Part shown: positions 1 to 5,879 of the stretch, piece by piece | Numbering within the stretch: the first letter of the stretch is position 1 | How the letters are laid out: every line of letters begins with the position of its first letter | Source of the DNA: Prevotella sp. UBA4376 | GTDB taxonomy: Bacteria; Bacteroidota; Bacteroidia; Bacteroidales; Bacteroidaceae | Length of the DNA stretch: 9,597 bases | Direction: 5' to 3' | Assembly (NCBI GenBank): GCA_002391185.1 | Contig: DGRY01000163.1 | Span: 1-9,597, forward strand | The notes under the pieces: model-generated | Told to the model about the DNA's origin: nothing | What the model saw: only the letters and a program-made list of their open reading frames with translations | Database searches by the model: none | Translations under genes and position numbers: made by a program

Positions 1-54
1 GTAAACACGAGCTACAGCGCTCTTGCGGCGACCAATTGCATTAATTAATTCCAT
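1..54 (-). CDS. rpsI: 30S ribosomal protein S9, N-terminal fragment (cut by window edge)
   Basis: Only the first 18 codons are in the window: an ATG at 54 read leftward gives MELINAIGRRKSAVARVY. The stretch IGRRKSAVARVY is the conserved start of ribosomal protein S9, which sits in the 30S head with its C-terminal tail reaching the P-site tRNA. The gene begins 7 bases after the rplM stop, the usual L13-S9 order in bacteria, so the two are almost certainly co-transcribed and depend on the rplM promoter. The rest of the gene lies beyond the left edge. Confidence 0.93.
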   Translation of the reverse strand, partial: MELINAIGRRKSAVARVY

Positions 55-61
55 CTTCTAA

Positions 62-523
62 TTACTTATACTGGTTAATATCAATTGTCTTTGGCTGCTG
101 AGCTGCCTTATCGTGCTCTGCACCTTCAAATACATAAAGATTAGTAATGAGCTTACGGCCCAGACGACCCTTAGGGAGCATACCCTTTACAGCGTGACGA
201 ATAATCTTATCAACACCATCCTTGCGAGTACGAAGCTCAGCAGGAGTGTTAAAACGCTGACCACCAGGGTAACCAGTATAACGTGTGTAAACCTTATCAG
301 TCTCCTTCTTACCAGTGAAGACTACCTTCTCGGCATTGATAATGATTACGTTGTCTCCACAATCTACATTAGGTGTGAAGTTTGGTTTGTACTTTCCGCG
401 AATCAACTTAGCAACTTTAGAGCAGAGACGACCTACAACCTGATCGGTAGCATCAACTACAACCCACTCCTTCTTAGCTGTTTCCTTGTTAGCGGAAATA
501 GTCTTGTAACTTAAAGTGTCCAT
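62..523 (-). CDS. rplM: 50S ribosomal protein L13
   Basis: This 153-residue protein is L13, an early-assembling protein of the large ribosomal subunit that binds 23S rRNA. Family landmarks are in order: W20 followed by VVDATDQVVGRL (21-33), PNVDCGDNVIIINAEKV (51-67), YTRYTGYPGG (79-88), and the signature HAVKGMLPKGRLGR (110-123). It is slightly longer than the roughly 142-residue E. coli protein because of a short N-terminal extension before W20, which is common in Bacteroidetes. The ATG at 523 is preceded by AT-rich sequence with no Shine-Dalgarno, as expected for the phylum. rpsI follows after 7 bases. Expression is expected from the -7 box at 730-737 through a long leader. Nothing is broken or odd in the coding region. 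Confidence 0.98.
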   Translation of the reverse strand: MDTLSYKTISANKETAKKEWVVVDATDQVVGRLCSKVAKLIRGKYKPNFTPNVDCGDNVIIINAEKVVFTGKKETDKVYTRYTGYPGGQRFNTPAELRTRKDGVDKIIRHAVKGMLPKGRLGRKLITNLYVFEGAEHDKAAQQPKTIDINQYK

Positions 524-724
524 TTTAAAATTTAAATTTACTACTAAAAAACTTAATTAACAATCTATGATAACAGAGACCTCGCGGCGCCTCCAGTCTA
601 AAAGAGACCATCCACAGCATTCTCTCTGATGCCACAGCCGATTCACTAACTGCCAAGTCCGGCCAAAGAAATGGCTATTAACACAACTGTAGCTGCAAGG
701 CTACTAAGTATCACCTCACAATCG
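524..724 (-). promoter_or_regulatory. Long structured 5' leader of rplM (possible ribosomal-protein autoregulatory leader)
   Basis: About 200 nt lie between the predicted start of transcription (near 724) and the rplM ATG, and no ORF fills them. Visible small stems are GTAGC/GCTAC (700-704 with 689-693, 6-nt loop), GCCA/TGGC around 661-676, and GTCT/AGAC near 597-610, together with a GC-rich block at about 580-597. The leader is much richer in GC than the flanks. L13 leaders acting as feedback elements have been proposed in Bacteroidia, as far as I recall. That this one is regulatory is inference from its length, position and structure. Confidence 0.45.
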
Positions 725-729
725 GACTG

Positions 730-737
730 CAAAGGTA
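730..737 (-). promoter_or_regulatory. Promoter -7 box for rplM-rpsI
   Basis: Read leftward the sequence is TACCTTTG, an exact match to the Bacteroidetes -7 consensus TAnnTTTG, placing the start of transcription near 724. The -33 region is AT-rich and has no clean TTTG at 19-21 bases, so only the -7 element is convincing. A strong -7 box with a weak -33 box is common in front of genes in this phylum. Confidence 0.7.
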
Positions 738-773
738 CATATTTTATTTATGAGAAATTTATCCACGCATCGC

Positions 774-795
774 AAAAATATCGTTTTTACGATAT
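774..795 (-). terminator. Weak intrinsic terminator-like hairpin upstream of the rplM promoter
   Basis: Read leftward, ATATCG (795-790) and CGATAT (783-778) form a 6-bp stem around a 6-nt loop, followed at once by a run of five T. It lies after the surface-polysaccharide operon ending at 907 and before the rplM promoter, where a terminator would insulate the ribosomal genes. The stem is short and AT-rich, so it could instead be an operator-like palindrome or chance. Confidence 0.35.
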
Positions 796-900
796 ATTAA
801 CTATATTTTATTTATTTAACTTCAACTTTTTATAATATAGCTTCTAAAAAAATAAAAGAAATAATGAAGAATGAGAAGATAAAAAACAGAGGGGCTGGCG

Positions 901-931
901 GAGGTTTCAACCTTTCAACTGCTGAAACCTC
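901..931 (-). repeat. Perfect 9-bp inverted repeat spanning the end of the 907-1803 gene
   Basis: GAGGTTTCA (901-909) and TGAAACCTC (923-931) are perfect inverted copies around a 13-nt loop. The stop codon of the glycosyltransferase (909-907) lies inside the distal arm. Read leftward the next U-run starts about 14 nt after the stem, too far for a textbook intrinsic terminator. It may stabilise the 3' end of the operon mRNA. Confidence 0.4.
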
Positions 932-1803
932 TTCTGACATTTCTTCTTATAACTGCACTTAAACCACTTCTTTTGATATTTTCGGAAAGTATATACAACA
1001 AAAAAGCAGATTGCATCAACAACAGAATGCTTTCCTTCAACATAAAGCGTTTCGGGGATATTCACAAAGTACAGATCGGCTACGGTATCAAACGCCGAAA
1101 ATGGTTTCTTTACTTTTGTCAAAAGCCATTCTTCTGCCATAAACCTATTCTTACGTTTGGTTTCATCACTCAACCTATCCAAAGTAGCAAAATAATCAGA
1201 GCGTGCCCACCAGAAATTACCGGCGTACATTCTGTTTACGAATGGAGGGAACAGATAGCTTCCATAAGTTTCATATCCATTCAACAAAGTATTTACAGCC
1301 ACATTCCATCTGTCGAATATAAAATACTCCATCATTCTTCGCCACGAAACTATCTTACGTCTGAAAGCAAGAAATAGTTTGTCTTTTGTATCAAAAGTCT
1401 GATAGGAAATGCCCTTAGTATGAAAATAGTAGAAAAGAAAGTCTTCATGCTTACTCTTTTCATACATGTAGTCAAGAGCTGGGTATTCAAAGCAACCTGG
1501 ATCGTTAGAAATAGAGATTATTTCAATTTTATCATTATCAAAAATTTCACGTAGTCTTACTATATCTTCCTCTTTAGTTGCTATACAACTGATATATAGT
1601 TTAGTTGTTGCCTCTAACAATCTTGCCGAAACTAAATTACCAAACTGTTCCCTCACCATCGACTCCCAACCGTCGGCACAATAGATATGATACATTCCGT
1701 ATATGGGAAGCGAAACCTTGGGACTATAATCCCACATAGAAAGGTCTTTTCTTTCCCACACAGCTAAAGTGCTTTTATATGCTCGCTGAAAAATATTAGG
1801 CAT
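907..1803 (-). CDS. Putative glycosyltransferase with HTKG motif (surface polysaccharide)
   Basis: This 298-residue protein resembles poorly characterised glycosyltransferase-like proteins of polysaccharide loci that carry an HTKG motif, also seen in rhamnan-synthesis RgpF-type proteins. Visible landmarks are an N-terminal alpha/beta portion (IYGMYHIYC, 34-42, and KLYISCI, 68-74), FYYFHTKG (124-131), AGNFWWARSDY (194-204) and AEEW (223-226). There is no classical DXD in a GT2 context. The last 40 residues contain a short hydrophobic stretch (262-272) followed by a very basic tail, which suggests peripheral attachment to the inner face of the membrane. It is the last gene of the leftward operon and starts at an ATG that shares one base with the SDR stop (TAATG), implying translational coupling. 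The donor and acceptor cannot be read from sequence. The glycosyltransferase call rests on motifs and context and is moderately sure. Confidence 0.65.
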   Translation of the reverse strand: MPNIFQRAYKSTLAVWERKDLSMWDYSPKVSLPIYGMYHIYCADGWESMVREQFGNLVSARLLEATTKLYISCIATKEEDIVRLREIFDNDKIEIISISNDPGCFEYPALDYMYEKSKHEDFLFYYFHTKGISYQTFDTKDKLFLAFRRKIVSWRRMMEYFIFDRWNVAVNTLLNGYETYGSYLFPPFVNRMYAGNFWWARSDYFATLDRLSDETKRKNRFMAEEWLLTKVKKPFSAFDTVADLYFVNIPETLYVEGKHSVVDAICFFVVYTFRKYQKKWFKCSYKKKCQKRFQQLKG

Positions 1804-2840
1804 TACTCTTTTATTGACATTATTAGATGATAAAACATCGAACGAAGATCATATTTTGGTTTCCACCCCAAATCCTTTACCTTTTTAGTGTCAAGTCTAA
1901 GCTTTGTTGTTGGCGAATAGCCCATACCTTCTTTTAACTCTATAACCGGAGATATGTTTGGATTAAACTCCTTGCAAATGAAACGAGCCATATCAATGAC
2001 AGAGATATAAGTATCTTCATTTGCCACATTATATGCTTCGCCATCTTTTCCTTTTATTGCAATATAAAAAAGAGCCTCTATAGCATCTATTGTATAACAA
2101 TAGCAACGAGAGAGCTTACCTGCAGTATGAAGAACGATATTATTGTTATTTATCACACTTCGTGCAAACTGTGCAAAAACGCGATTATCATCCTTTGATA
2201 TGCCAGCACCAAAAGTTTGAGCCAAGCGAGCTATCTTCACAGGAACAGCATACTCTTCACTATAAGACTTACAAAGACATTCCGACATGCGTTTTGCCAA
2301 GGGATAGCAACTGCGCACTTCCATTGGGTCAAGATATCCCTGTTTTTCTTCTGTCAATGGCTCAGCATCTTCGAAAACAGTTCCATAAACCTCAAGTGAA
2401 GATGCAAAAACAACCGAATCCAATGGATGGTCTTTTGCATATTCAAGTATCATCTCGGTTCCCTGAAGTCCTGTTTTTATCGTTTCCACAGGATGTTCAA
2501 CAAAGAACTTAGATGCCGTAGGACTTGCAAAATGGAATATATAATCAGGCTTTTCATCAGGACAGAAAGCACTATTCTCCGAGAAATCAAAAACATAGTA
2601 GTGCAAGCACTCGCCAGCACCCCCAAACATACTTTCAGCCTTTTCTTTGCTTCTTACTACGGCTGTTATGTTGATATTCAAATGATAGCAACTATTCAAC
2701 GCCTGCAAACATCTAAGCATACAAGAGCCCAACAATCCTGTTGCCCCTGTAATCAATATTTTCTTATTCTTAAAACATTCATATAAGGCAAAGCTATCAA
2801 TCCAAGCCTTAATATCCTGTTCTTGTACCTTATTCATCAT
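1803..2840 (-). CDS. Extended SDR: NAD-dependent epimerase/dehydratase family protein, UDP-glucuronate-decarboxylase-like
   Basis: This 345-residue protein is an extended short-chain dehydrogenase. A Rossmann NAD(P)-binding motif GATGLLG (32-38) follows a beta-strand KILIT. HFASPTAS (103-110) matches the loop after beta-4. The active-site row reads ASSLEVYG (146-153), giving S148 and E150, and the catalytic pair is Y179 and K183 in YPLAK. RLAQTFGAG (205-213), YCYTIDAIEAL (247-257) and AYNVANEDTYIS (269-280) follow the substrate-binding pattern of UDP-glucuronate decarboxylases and NDP-sugar 4,6-dehydratases, as does the C-terminal DLGWKPKYDL (323-332). It therefore probably oxidises an activated sugar at C4 with bound NAD and then decarboxylates, dehydrates or epimerises it. 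Its ATG overlaps the upstream cytidylyltransferase stop (ATGA), so a CDP-linked substrate is an inference worth testing. A second in-frame ATG follows at once. The family call is firm; the reaction is open. Confidence 0.88.
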   Translation of the reverse strand: MMNKVQEQDIKAWIDSFALYECFKNKKILITGATGLLGSCMLRCLQALNSCYHLNINITAVVRSKEKAESMFGGAGECLHYYVFDFSENSAFCPDEKPDYIFHFASPTASKFFVEHPVETIKTGLQGTEMILEYAKDHPLDSVVFASSLEVYGTVFEDAEPLTEEKQGYLDPMEVRSCYPLAKRMSECLCKSYSEEYAVPVKIARLAQTFGAGISKDDNRVFAQFARSVINNNNIVLHTAGKLSRCYCYTIDAIEALFYIAIKGKDGEAYNVANEDTYISVIDMARFICKEFNPNISPVIELKEGMGYSPTTKLRLDTKKVKDLGWKPKYDLRSMFYHLIMSIKE

Positions 2841-3556
2841 AAACCAAATATTTGCTGATCTTCATGAACCTTTATCATCGCACGAAGAACAAAGAAATCG
2901 GTAGGAGTAGTAATCTTTATATTCTCCATCGGACCTATAACAGTATCAAGCTTATGCCCATAATGACTCATCATCGTACATGAATCAATAAAGTCGTGCT
3001 TGTTCTCACTGATAGCTTTTCTATGTGCATCAAGAATATCCTTTAAGACAAAACTTTGCGGAGCACGAGCTATCAAAGAGTTTGCTCTCGACGGAATCTC
3101 AAGCGAGCCATCTTGCTGCTTCACAATAAAGGTTTCAGTAGCAGGCACACATGTTATACACGAACCACTTTTCTTTACCGTGTTTATATTATCCGTAATA
3201 GTCTCTTCGGTTATCAACGGACGAACACCATCATGAATAAGCACGCAAGCATTCTCACCATCAGCAATCTCTTCAGCTGCACAAAGTCCATTATAGATTG
3301 AATCCTGTCCCGTAGAGCCACCAGGAACAATCTTCTTCACCTTAGTAATCTCAAACTTACGAAGTTGTTTTTCCAAAAAAGGAATCCATTCCTCTATACA
3401 TGCCACAACAATAGCATCTATATCCGGATGATTGTCAAACAACTCCAAAGTGTAGATAATTATCGGTTTACCATTCAAATTCAAGAACTGCTTAGGGCGA
3501 GACTTGGTGTGCATACGAAGTCCTGAACCGCCAGCAAAAATTACAGCTATATTCAT
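2837..3556 (-). CDS. TarI/IspD-family cytidylyltransferase (probable CDP-polyol or CDP-sugar-phosphate synthesis)
   Basis: The product transfers CMP from CTP onto a phosphorylated alcohol. From the ATG at 3556 it has 239 residues, the usual IspD/TarI length. The nucleotide-binding loop is FAGGSGLRM (7-15) with PKQF (21-24), then IHDGVRP (107-113) with the metal-binding D109, RAPQSF (164-169), and NIKITTPTD (212-220) near the end. NGKPIIIYTLELF (28-40) and the whole pattern look closer to TarI (ribitol-5-phosphate) than to housekeeping IspD. Being inside a polysaccharide operon between licD and an SDR supports a CDP-activated polyol over isoprenoid synthesis. A GTG at 3583 overlaps the licD stop (GTGA) and would add nine residues. 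I prefer 3556 because MNIAVIFAGG then aligns exactly with family N-termini, but the GTG could be used through coupling. The exact substrate is not readable. Confidence 0.88.
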   Translation of the reverse strand: MNIAVIFAGGSGLRMHTKSRPKQFLNLNGKPIIIYTLELFDNHPDIDAIVVACIEEWIPFLEKQLRKFEITKVKKIVPGGSTGQDSIYNGLCAAEEIADGENACVLIHDGVRPLITEETITDNINTVKKSGSCITCVPATETFIVKQQDGSLEIPSRANSLIARAPQSFVLKDILDAHRKAISENKHDFIDSCTMMSHYGHKLDTVIGPMENIKITTPTDFFVLRAMIKVHEDQQIFGL

Positions 3557-3579
3557 AATTTTATCTTTAGATAGATGTT

Positions 3580-4413
3580 TCACTCTAAAAACTTTATGCT
3601 AACCTGATGTCTGTTCCGTTTATCACGAGGGGGTAGGTCCATATAGTTTCCATAGGCAATGCGACATATTTCCTGTGGATTAGCTGGAGCCTCAAACTCA
3701 TAGTTCTCAAACATCAGTTTGCTATGTGGCACCATGAACTTACGTGGATTCTGCTCATAGAACCATGCACCATAAGAATGCATCATAATATCCTTCTTGC
3801 CAAAGATGCAGCCAACACCTCTAAAGCAAGGAAACACCACATTATGAAGCAACGAATAGCCTATCTGCGCCAATCGCAAATGCTTTGGAACCAAATCAAA
3901 ATTTACAAAGCACGACAGTTTGGCAGCAAAGTGCTGAAGCCAAGGAATCATATTACCCTCGTATGGAAAGATATCAACATGAAGTCCTTTATATTTCAAA
4001 ACCTCGAAAGAGTTTCTATCACGAATATCCATACTCTCATCCGCAACATGCTCACTCTTAAGGTCGCGCAAAGTCGCCCACTCCTTGAAATATCCAGGAT
4101 CAGTATCATTATCTTGCAAAACATATTGAGGATGCGGATGCTCTTTCAAATAAGAACATAATCGTTTATAGTCCTTGTAGTCGACAACAAAATCTATATC
4201 ATCGTCCCAAGGGATAAACCCTCCATGCCGCAAGGCTCCAAGCACATTTCCTCCATCTATTCTGCAAGGAATACCGAGTTTTCTCGCTGTTTCTTGCAGA
4301 TAAATAGCCATATCAAGCATTCTAAGCTGAGCACGCCGTAGAACTGATCCATCAGGATTATACTCTTTTCTTAAATCCTCTTCGGTTTCGCCTGTATTAT
4401 ATATTCTTGCCAT
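3580..4413 (-). CDS. LicD family phosphotransferase
   Basis: This 277-residue protein belongs to the LicD family, whose members transfer phosphocholine or phospho-polyols from a CDP-linked donor onto glycans. The family is related to human fukutin and FKRP, which use CDP-ribitol. The diagnostic region is present: RIDGGNVLGALRHGGFIPWD (51-70) followed by DDIDF (71-75), which supplies the metal-binding acidic cluster, and DIFPYEG (147-153). The N-terminal helix QLRMLDMAIYLQETARKLGI (29-48) is also typical. No transmembrane helix is clear, though 165-204 is rather hydrophobic and could dock to the membrane. It lies 17 bases after the membrane-protein stop, and its TGA overlaps the alternative GTG start of the cytidylyltransferase. 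No choline-uptake or choline-kinase gene is nearby, and the partner enzyme looks TarI-like, so phospho-polyol or sugar-phosphate transfer is more likely than phosphocholine. Family call firm, substrate inferred. Confidence 0.93.
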   Translation of the reverse strand: MARIYNTGETEEDLRKEYNPDGSVLRRAQLRMLDMAIYLQETARKLGIPCRIDGGNVLGALRHGGFIPWDDDIDFVVDYKDYKRLCSYLKEHPHPQYVLQDNDTDPGYFKEWATLRDLKSEHVADESMDIRDRNSFEVLKYKGLHVDIFPYEGNMIPWLQHFAAKLSCFVNFDLVPKHLRLAQIGYSLLHNVVFPCFRGVGCIFGKKDIMMHSYGAWFYEQNPRKFMVPHSKLMFENYEFEAPANPQEICRIAYGNYMDLPPRDKRNRHQVSIKFLE

Positions 4414-4430
4414 AAATTATTGTCGATTTT

Positions 4431-5792
4431 TTAATGATAGCAGACTGGAGAATTCAGCAAATAGTTCACTATAATGCTTCCGTTATAAATCAGAAGGAAA
4501 GAACCTGTAATAAAGACAACCGTTCTTATTGTCACTGCCCATCTATTTGATAGTCCCTTTAGAAGATAAGCTATCGAAATCGGAATAATAAATGCCCATC
4601 CGGCTGTCATTATATACACCTCGCATATTCCAAATCCTAACACAAGGTTTATGAACACATCACAAGCAAACCACGATAGAAGCATAAGCATATATCGTGA
4701 ACGAATGCCCTTAACTACACCCATTACAAACAGCAACACAACAACAATCTCAACAAGATAGTTTATCCACCAGCTATAAGTAACAAAAACAGGACGATTC
4801 CACGACAAATCATTCAAGGCATAATCTTGATGTAACTGAATCGACTCACCAAAGAAATTTTCAATAAGCGTCTGTGTCCTTGGAGTAGATACATCCATCA
4901 GTTTTGTAATCAGTCCATCTCCAGCAGCCTTACCTTGATGAGCCTCTATCCATTTAGTGCGCTCTTTTTGGTGATTTGCAACCTTCTCTGGATTTTCTTT
5001 CTTCTTAGCTTCTTCTATCAAATGTATGGCTACCGACTGTGGCACTTCAAAAGCTTCATATTGATAGCGCTGAATACCAAACAAAGCAAGCAAAGGCAAC
5101 AAAATGCCAAAGAAAATATATTTGGGTTTAAAAAACTTTTTACCATTAGTAAACAGTCCTGCTAATATTGTCTTTGCGCCATTAGAAAGAGCCATTCCAG
5201 AAGTGAAGAAAAGCAACAGAAAAGACTGCCAAGTGGCAAGTACATCATTGTTTTTCATCTTTTTACCCACAATATATAGCGTCATGAGCAGAAGCATTAA
5301 TGAAAAAACAAAATGGTCGGGCACCATAGTTGGAATAAGAATATGAGCAAAAGAGAAAAAGAATACCGTTAGCAACGTGGAGTCGGCTCGCTTCAATTCC
5401 ATAATCTCACGTAATATGCGATACATGAAAACTACCGAATAGCAAGAGGCAAGAACAATCAGTATGCCCATGAAATACACTGCAAAATTATATCCCACCG
5501 CATCTATCAACCAATGATTGAGCAGATACATTGGATATAGGAAAGTCAAATACAAAGGATGACGCATAGTATCAAAATGTATGCGCAATCCAGAAATGGT
5601 TATCCACGACCAGTTGTCATATCCCGACATCTGGAAATGCTTTGTAAAAACAGACCAAAAGCCACCATGAAAAGGTTTTGTGTACCAATCGTAGTGACTG
5701 TATATAACGAGGGCATTAAACGCAAAAAACACCATTAGCATTATCAACACCAATAGTCTTTCCTCTTTTTTTATTCTAAAAATAGACTTCAT
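4431..5792 (-). CDS. Polytopic membrane protein of a Bacteroidetes polysaccharide locus (GT-C-like; perhaps DUF6080)
   Basis: A 453-residue integral membrane protein with about ten or eleven hydrophobic segments, roughly at 13-31, 80-97, 102-123, 139-155, 159-176, 188-204, 225-240, 343-361, 367-386, 393-412 and 420-443. The first helix is followed by a loop rich in aromatics (31-78) ending in DTMRHPLY, and a large hydrophilic loop of about 100 residues (241-342) splits the two halves. This layout recalls GT-C transferases and Wzy-type polymerases. I recall similar Bacteroidetes proteins labelled DUF6080 but cannot confirm this. As the first gene of the operon and the only one besides the flippase with many helices, it is the best candidate for a polymerase or a lipid-linked-sugar transferase. 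No DXD or RX10G-type motif is certain. The ATG at 5792 follows its promoter by only about a dozen bases. Function unproven. Confidence 0.75.
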   Translation of the reverse strand: MKSIFRIKKEERLLVLIMLMVFFAFNALVIYSHYDWYTKPFHGGFWSVFTKHFQMSGYDNWSWITISGLRIHFDTMRHPLYLTFLYPMYLLNHWLIDAVGYNFAVYFMGILIVLASCYSVVFMYRILREIMELKRADSTLLTVFFFSFAHILIPTMVPDHFVFSLMLLLMTLYIVGKKMKNNDVLATWQSFLLLFFTSGMALSNGAKTILAGLFTNGKKFFKPKYIFFGILLPLLALFGIQRYQYEAFEVPQSVAIHLIEEAKKKENPEKVANHQKERTKWIEAHQGKAAGDGLITKLMDVSTPRTQTLIENFFGESIQLHQDYALNDLSWNRPVFVTYSWWINYLVEIVVVLLFVMGVVKGIRSRYMLMLLSWFACDVFINLVLGFGICEVYIMTAGWAFIIPISIAYLLKGLSNRWAVTIRTVVFITGSFLLIYNGSIIVNYLLNSPVCYH

Positions 5793-5803
5793 ATTCTTGT
5801 TCT

Positions 5804-5840
5804 ATTTGGCAAAAATACCACTTTTCTTTTGAACTTCAAA
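5804..5840 (-). promoter_or_regulatory. Leftward promoter of the five-gene polysaccharide operon
   Basis: Read leftward: TTTG at 5840-5837, a 19-base spacer, and TATTTTTG at 5817-5810, a full match to the Bacteroidetes TTTG-N19-TAnnTTTG promoter. Transcription should start near 5805, leaving an untranslated leader of roughly 12 nt before the ATG at 5792. No operator or long leader fits in between. Confidence 0.85.
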
Positions 5841-5863
5841 CAATAAGTACTATTTTTGCAGCT
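5828..5863 (+). promoter_or_regulatory. Rightward promoter of the flippase gene
   Basis: TTTG at 5828-5831, a 19-base spacer, and TATTTTTG at 5851-5858 match the Bacteroidetes consensus exactly. The predicted start is near 5863, about 17 nt before the ATG at 5880. Its -33 box abuts that of the leftward promoter, so two polymerases probably cannot bind at the same time. Confidence 0.85.
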
Positions 5864-5879
5864 ATAATCGTAAATATTA

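Noticed and set aside
973..1377. Rightward 134-codon frame inside the HTKG protein gene
   Set aside because: It is a shadow of the leftward coding frame, with no start context or domain pattern.
2837..3556. Housekeeping IspD of the isoprenoid pathway
   Set aside because: Operon context with licD and polysaccharide genes and the TarI-like sequence pattern favour a CDP-polyol role, though sequence alone cannot exclude IspD activity.
5809..5859. Invertible promoter of the Bacteroides capsule type
   Set aside because: The GCAAAAATA/TATTTTTGC arms are just the mirrored -7 boxes. Flipping the middle would recreate almost the same layout, and no invertase gene is nearby.
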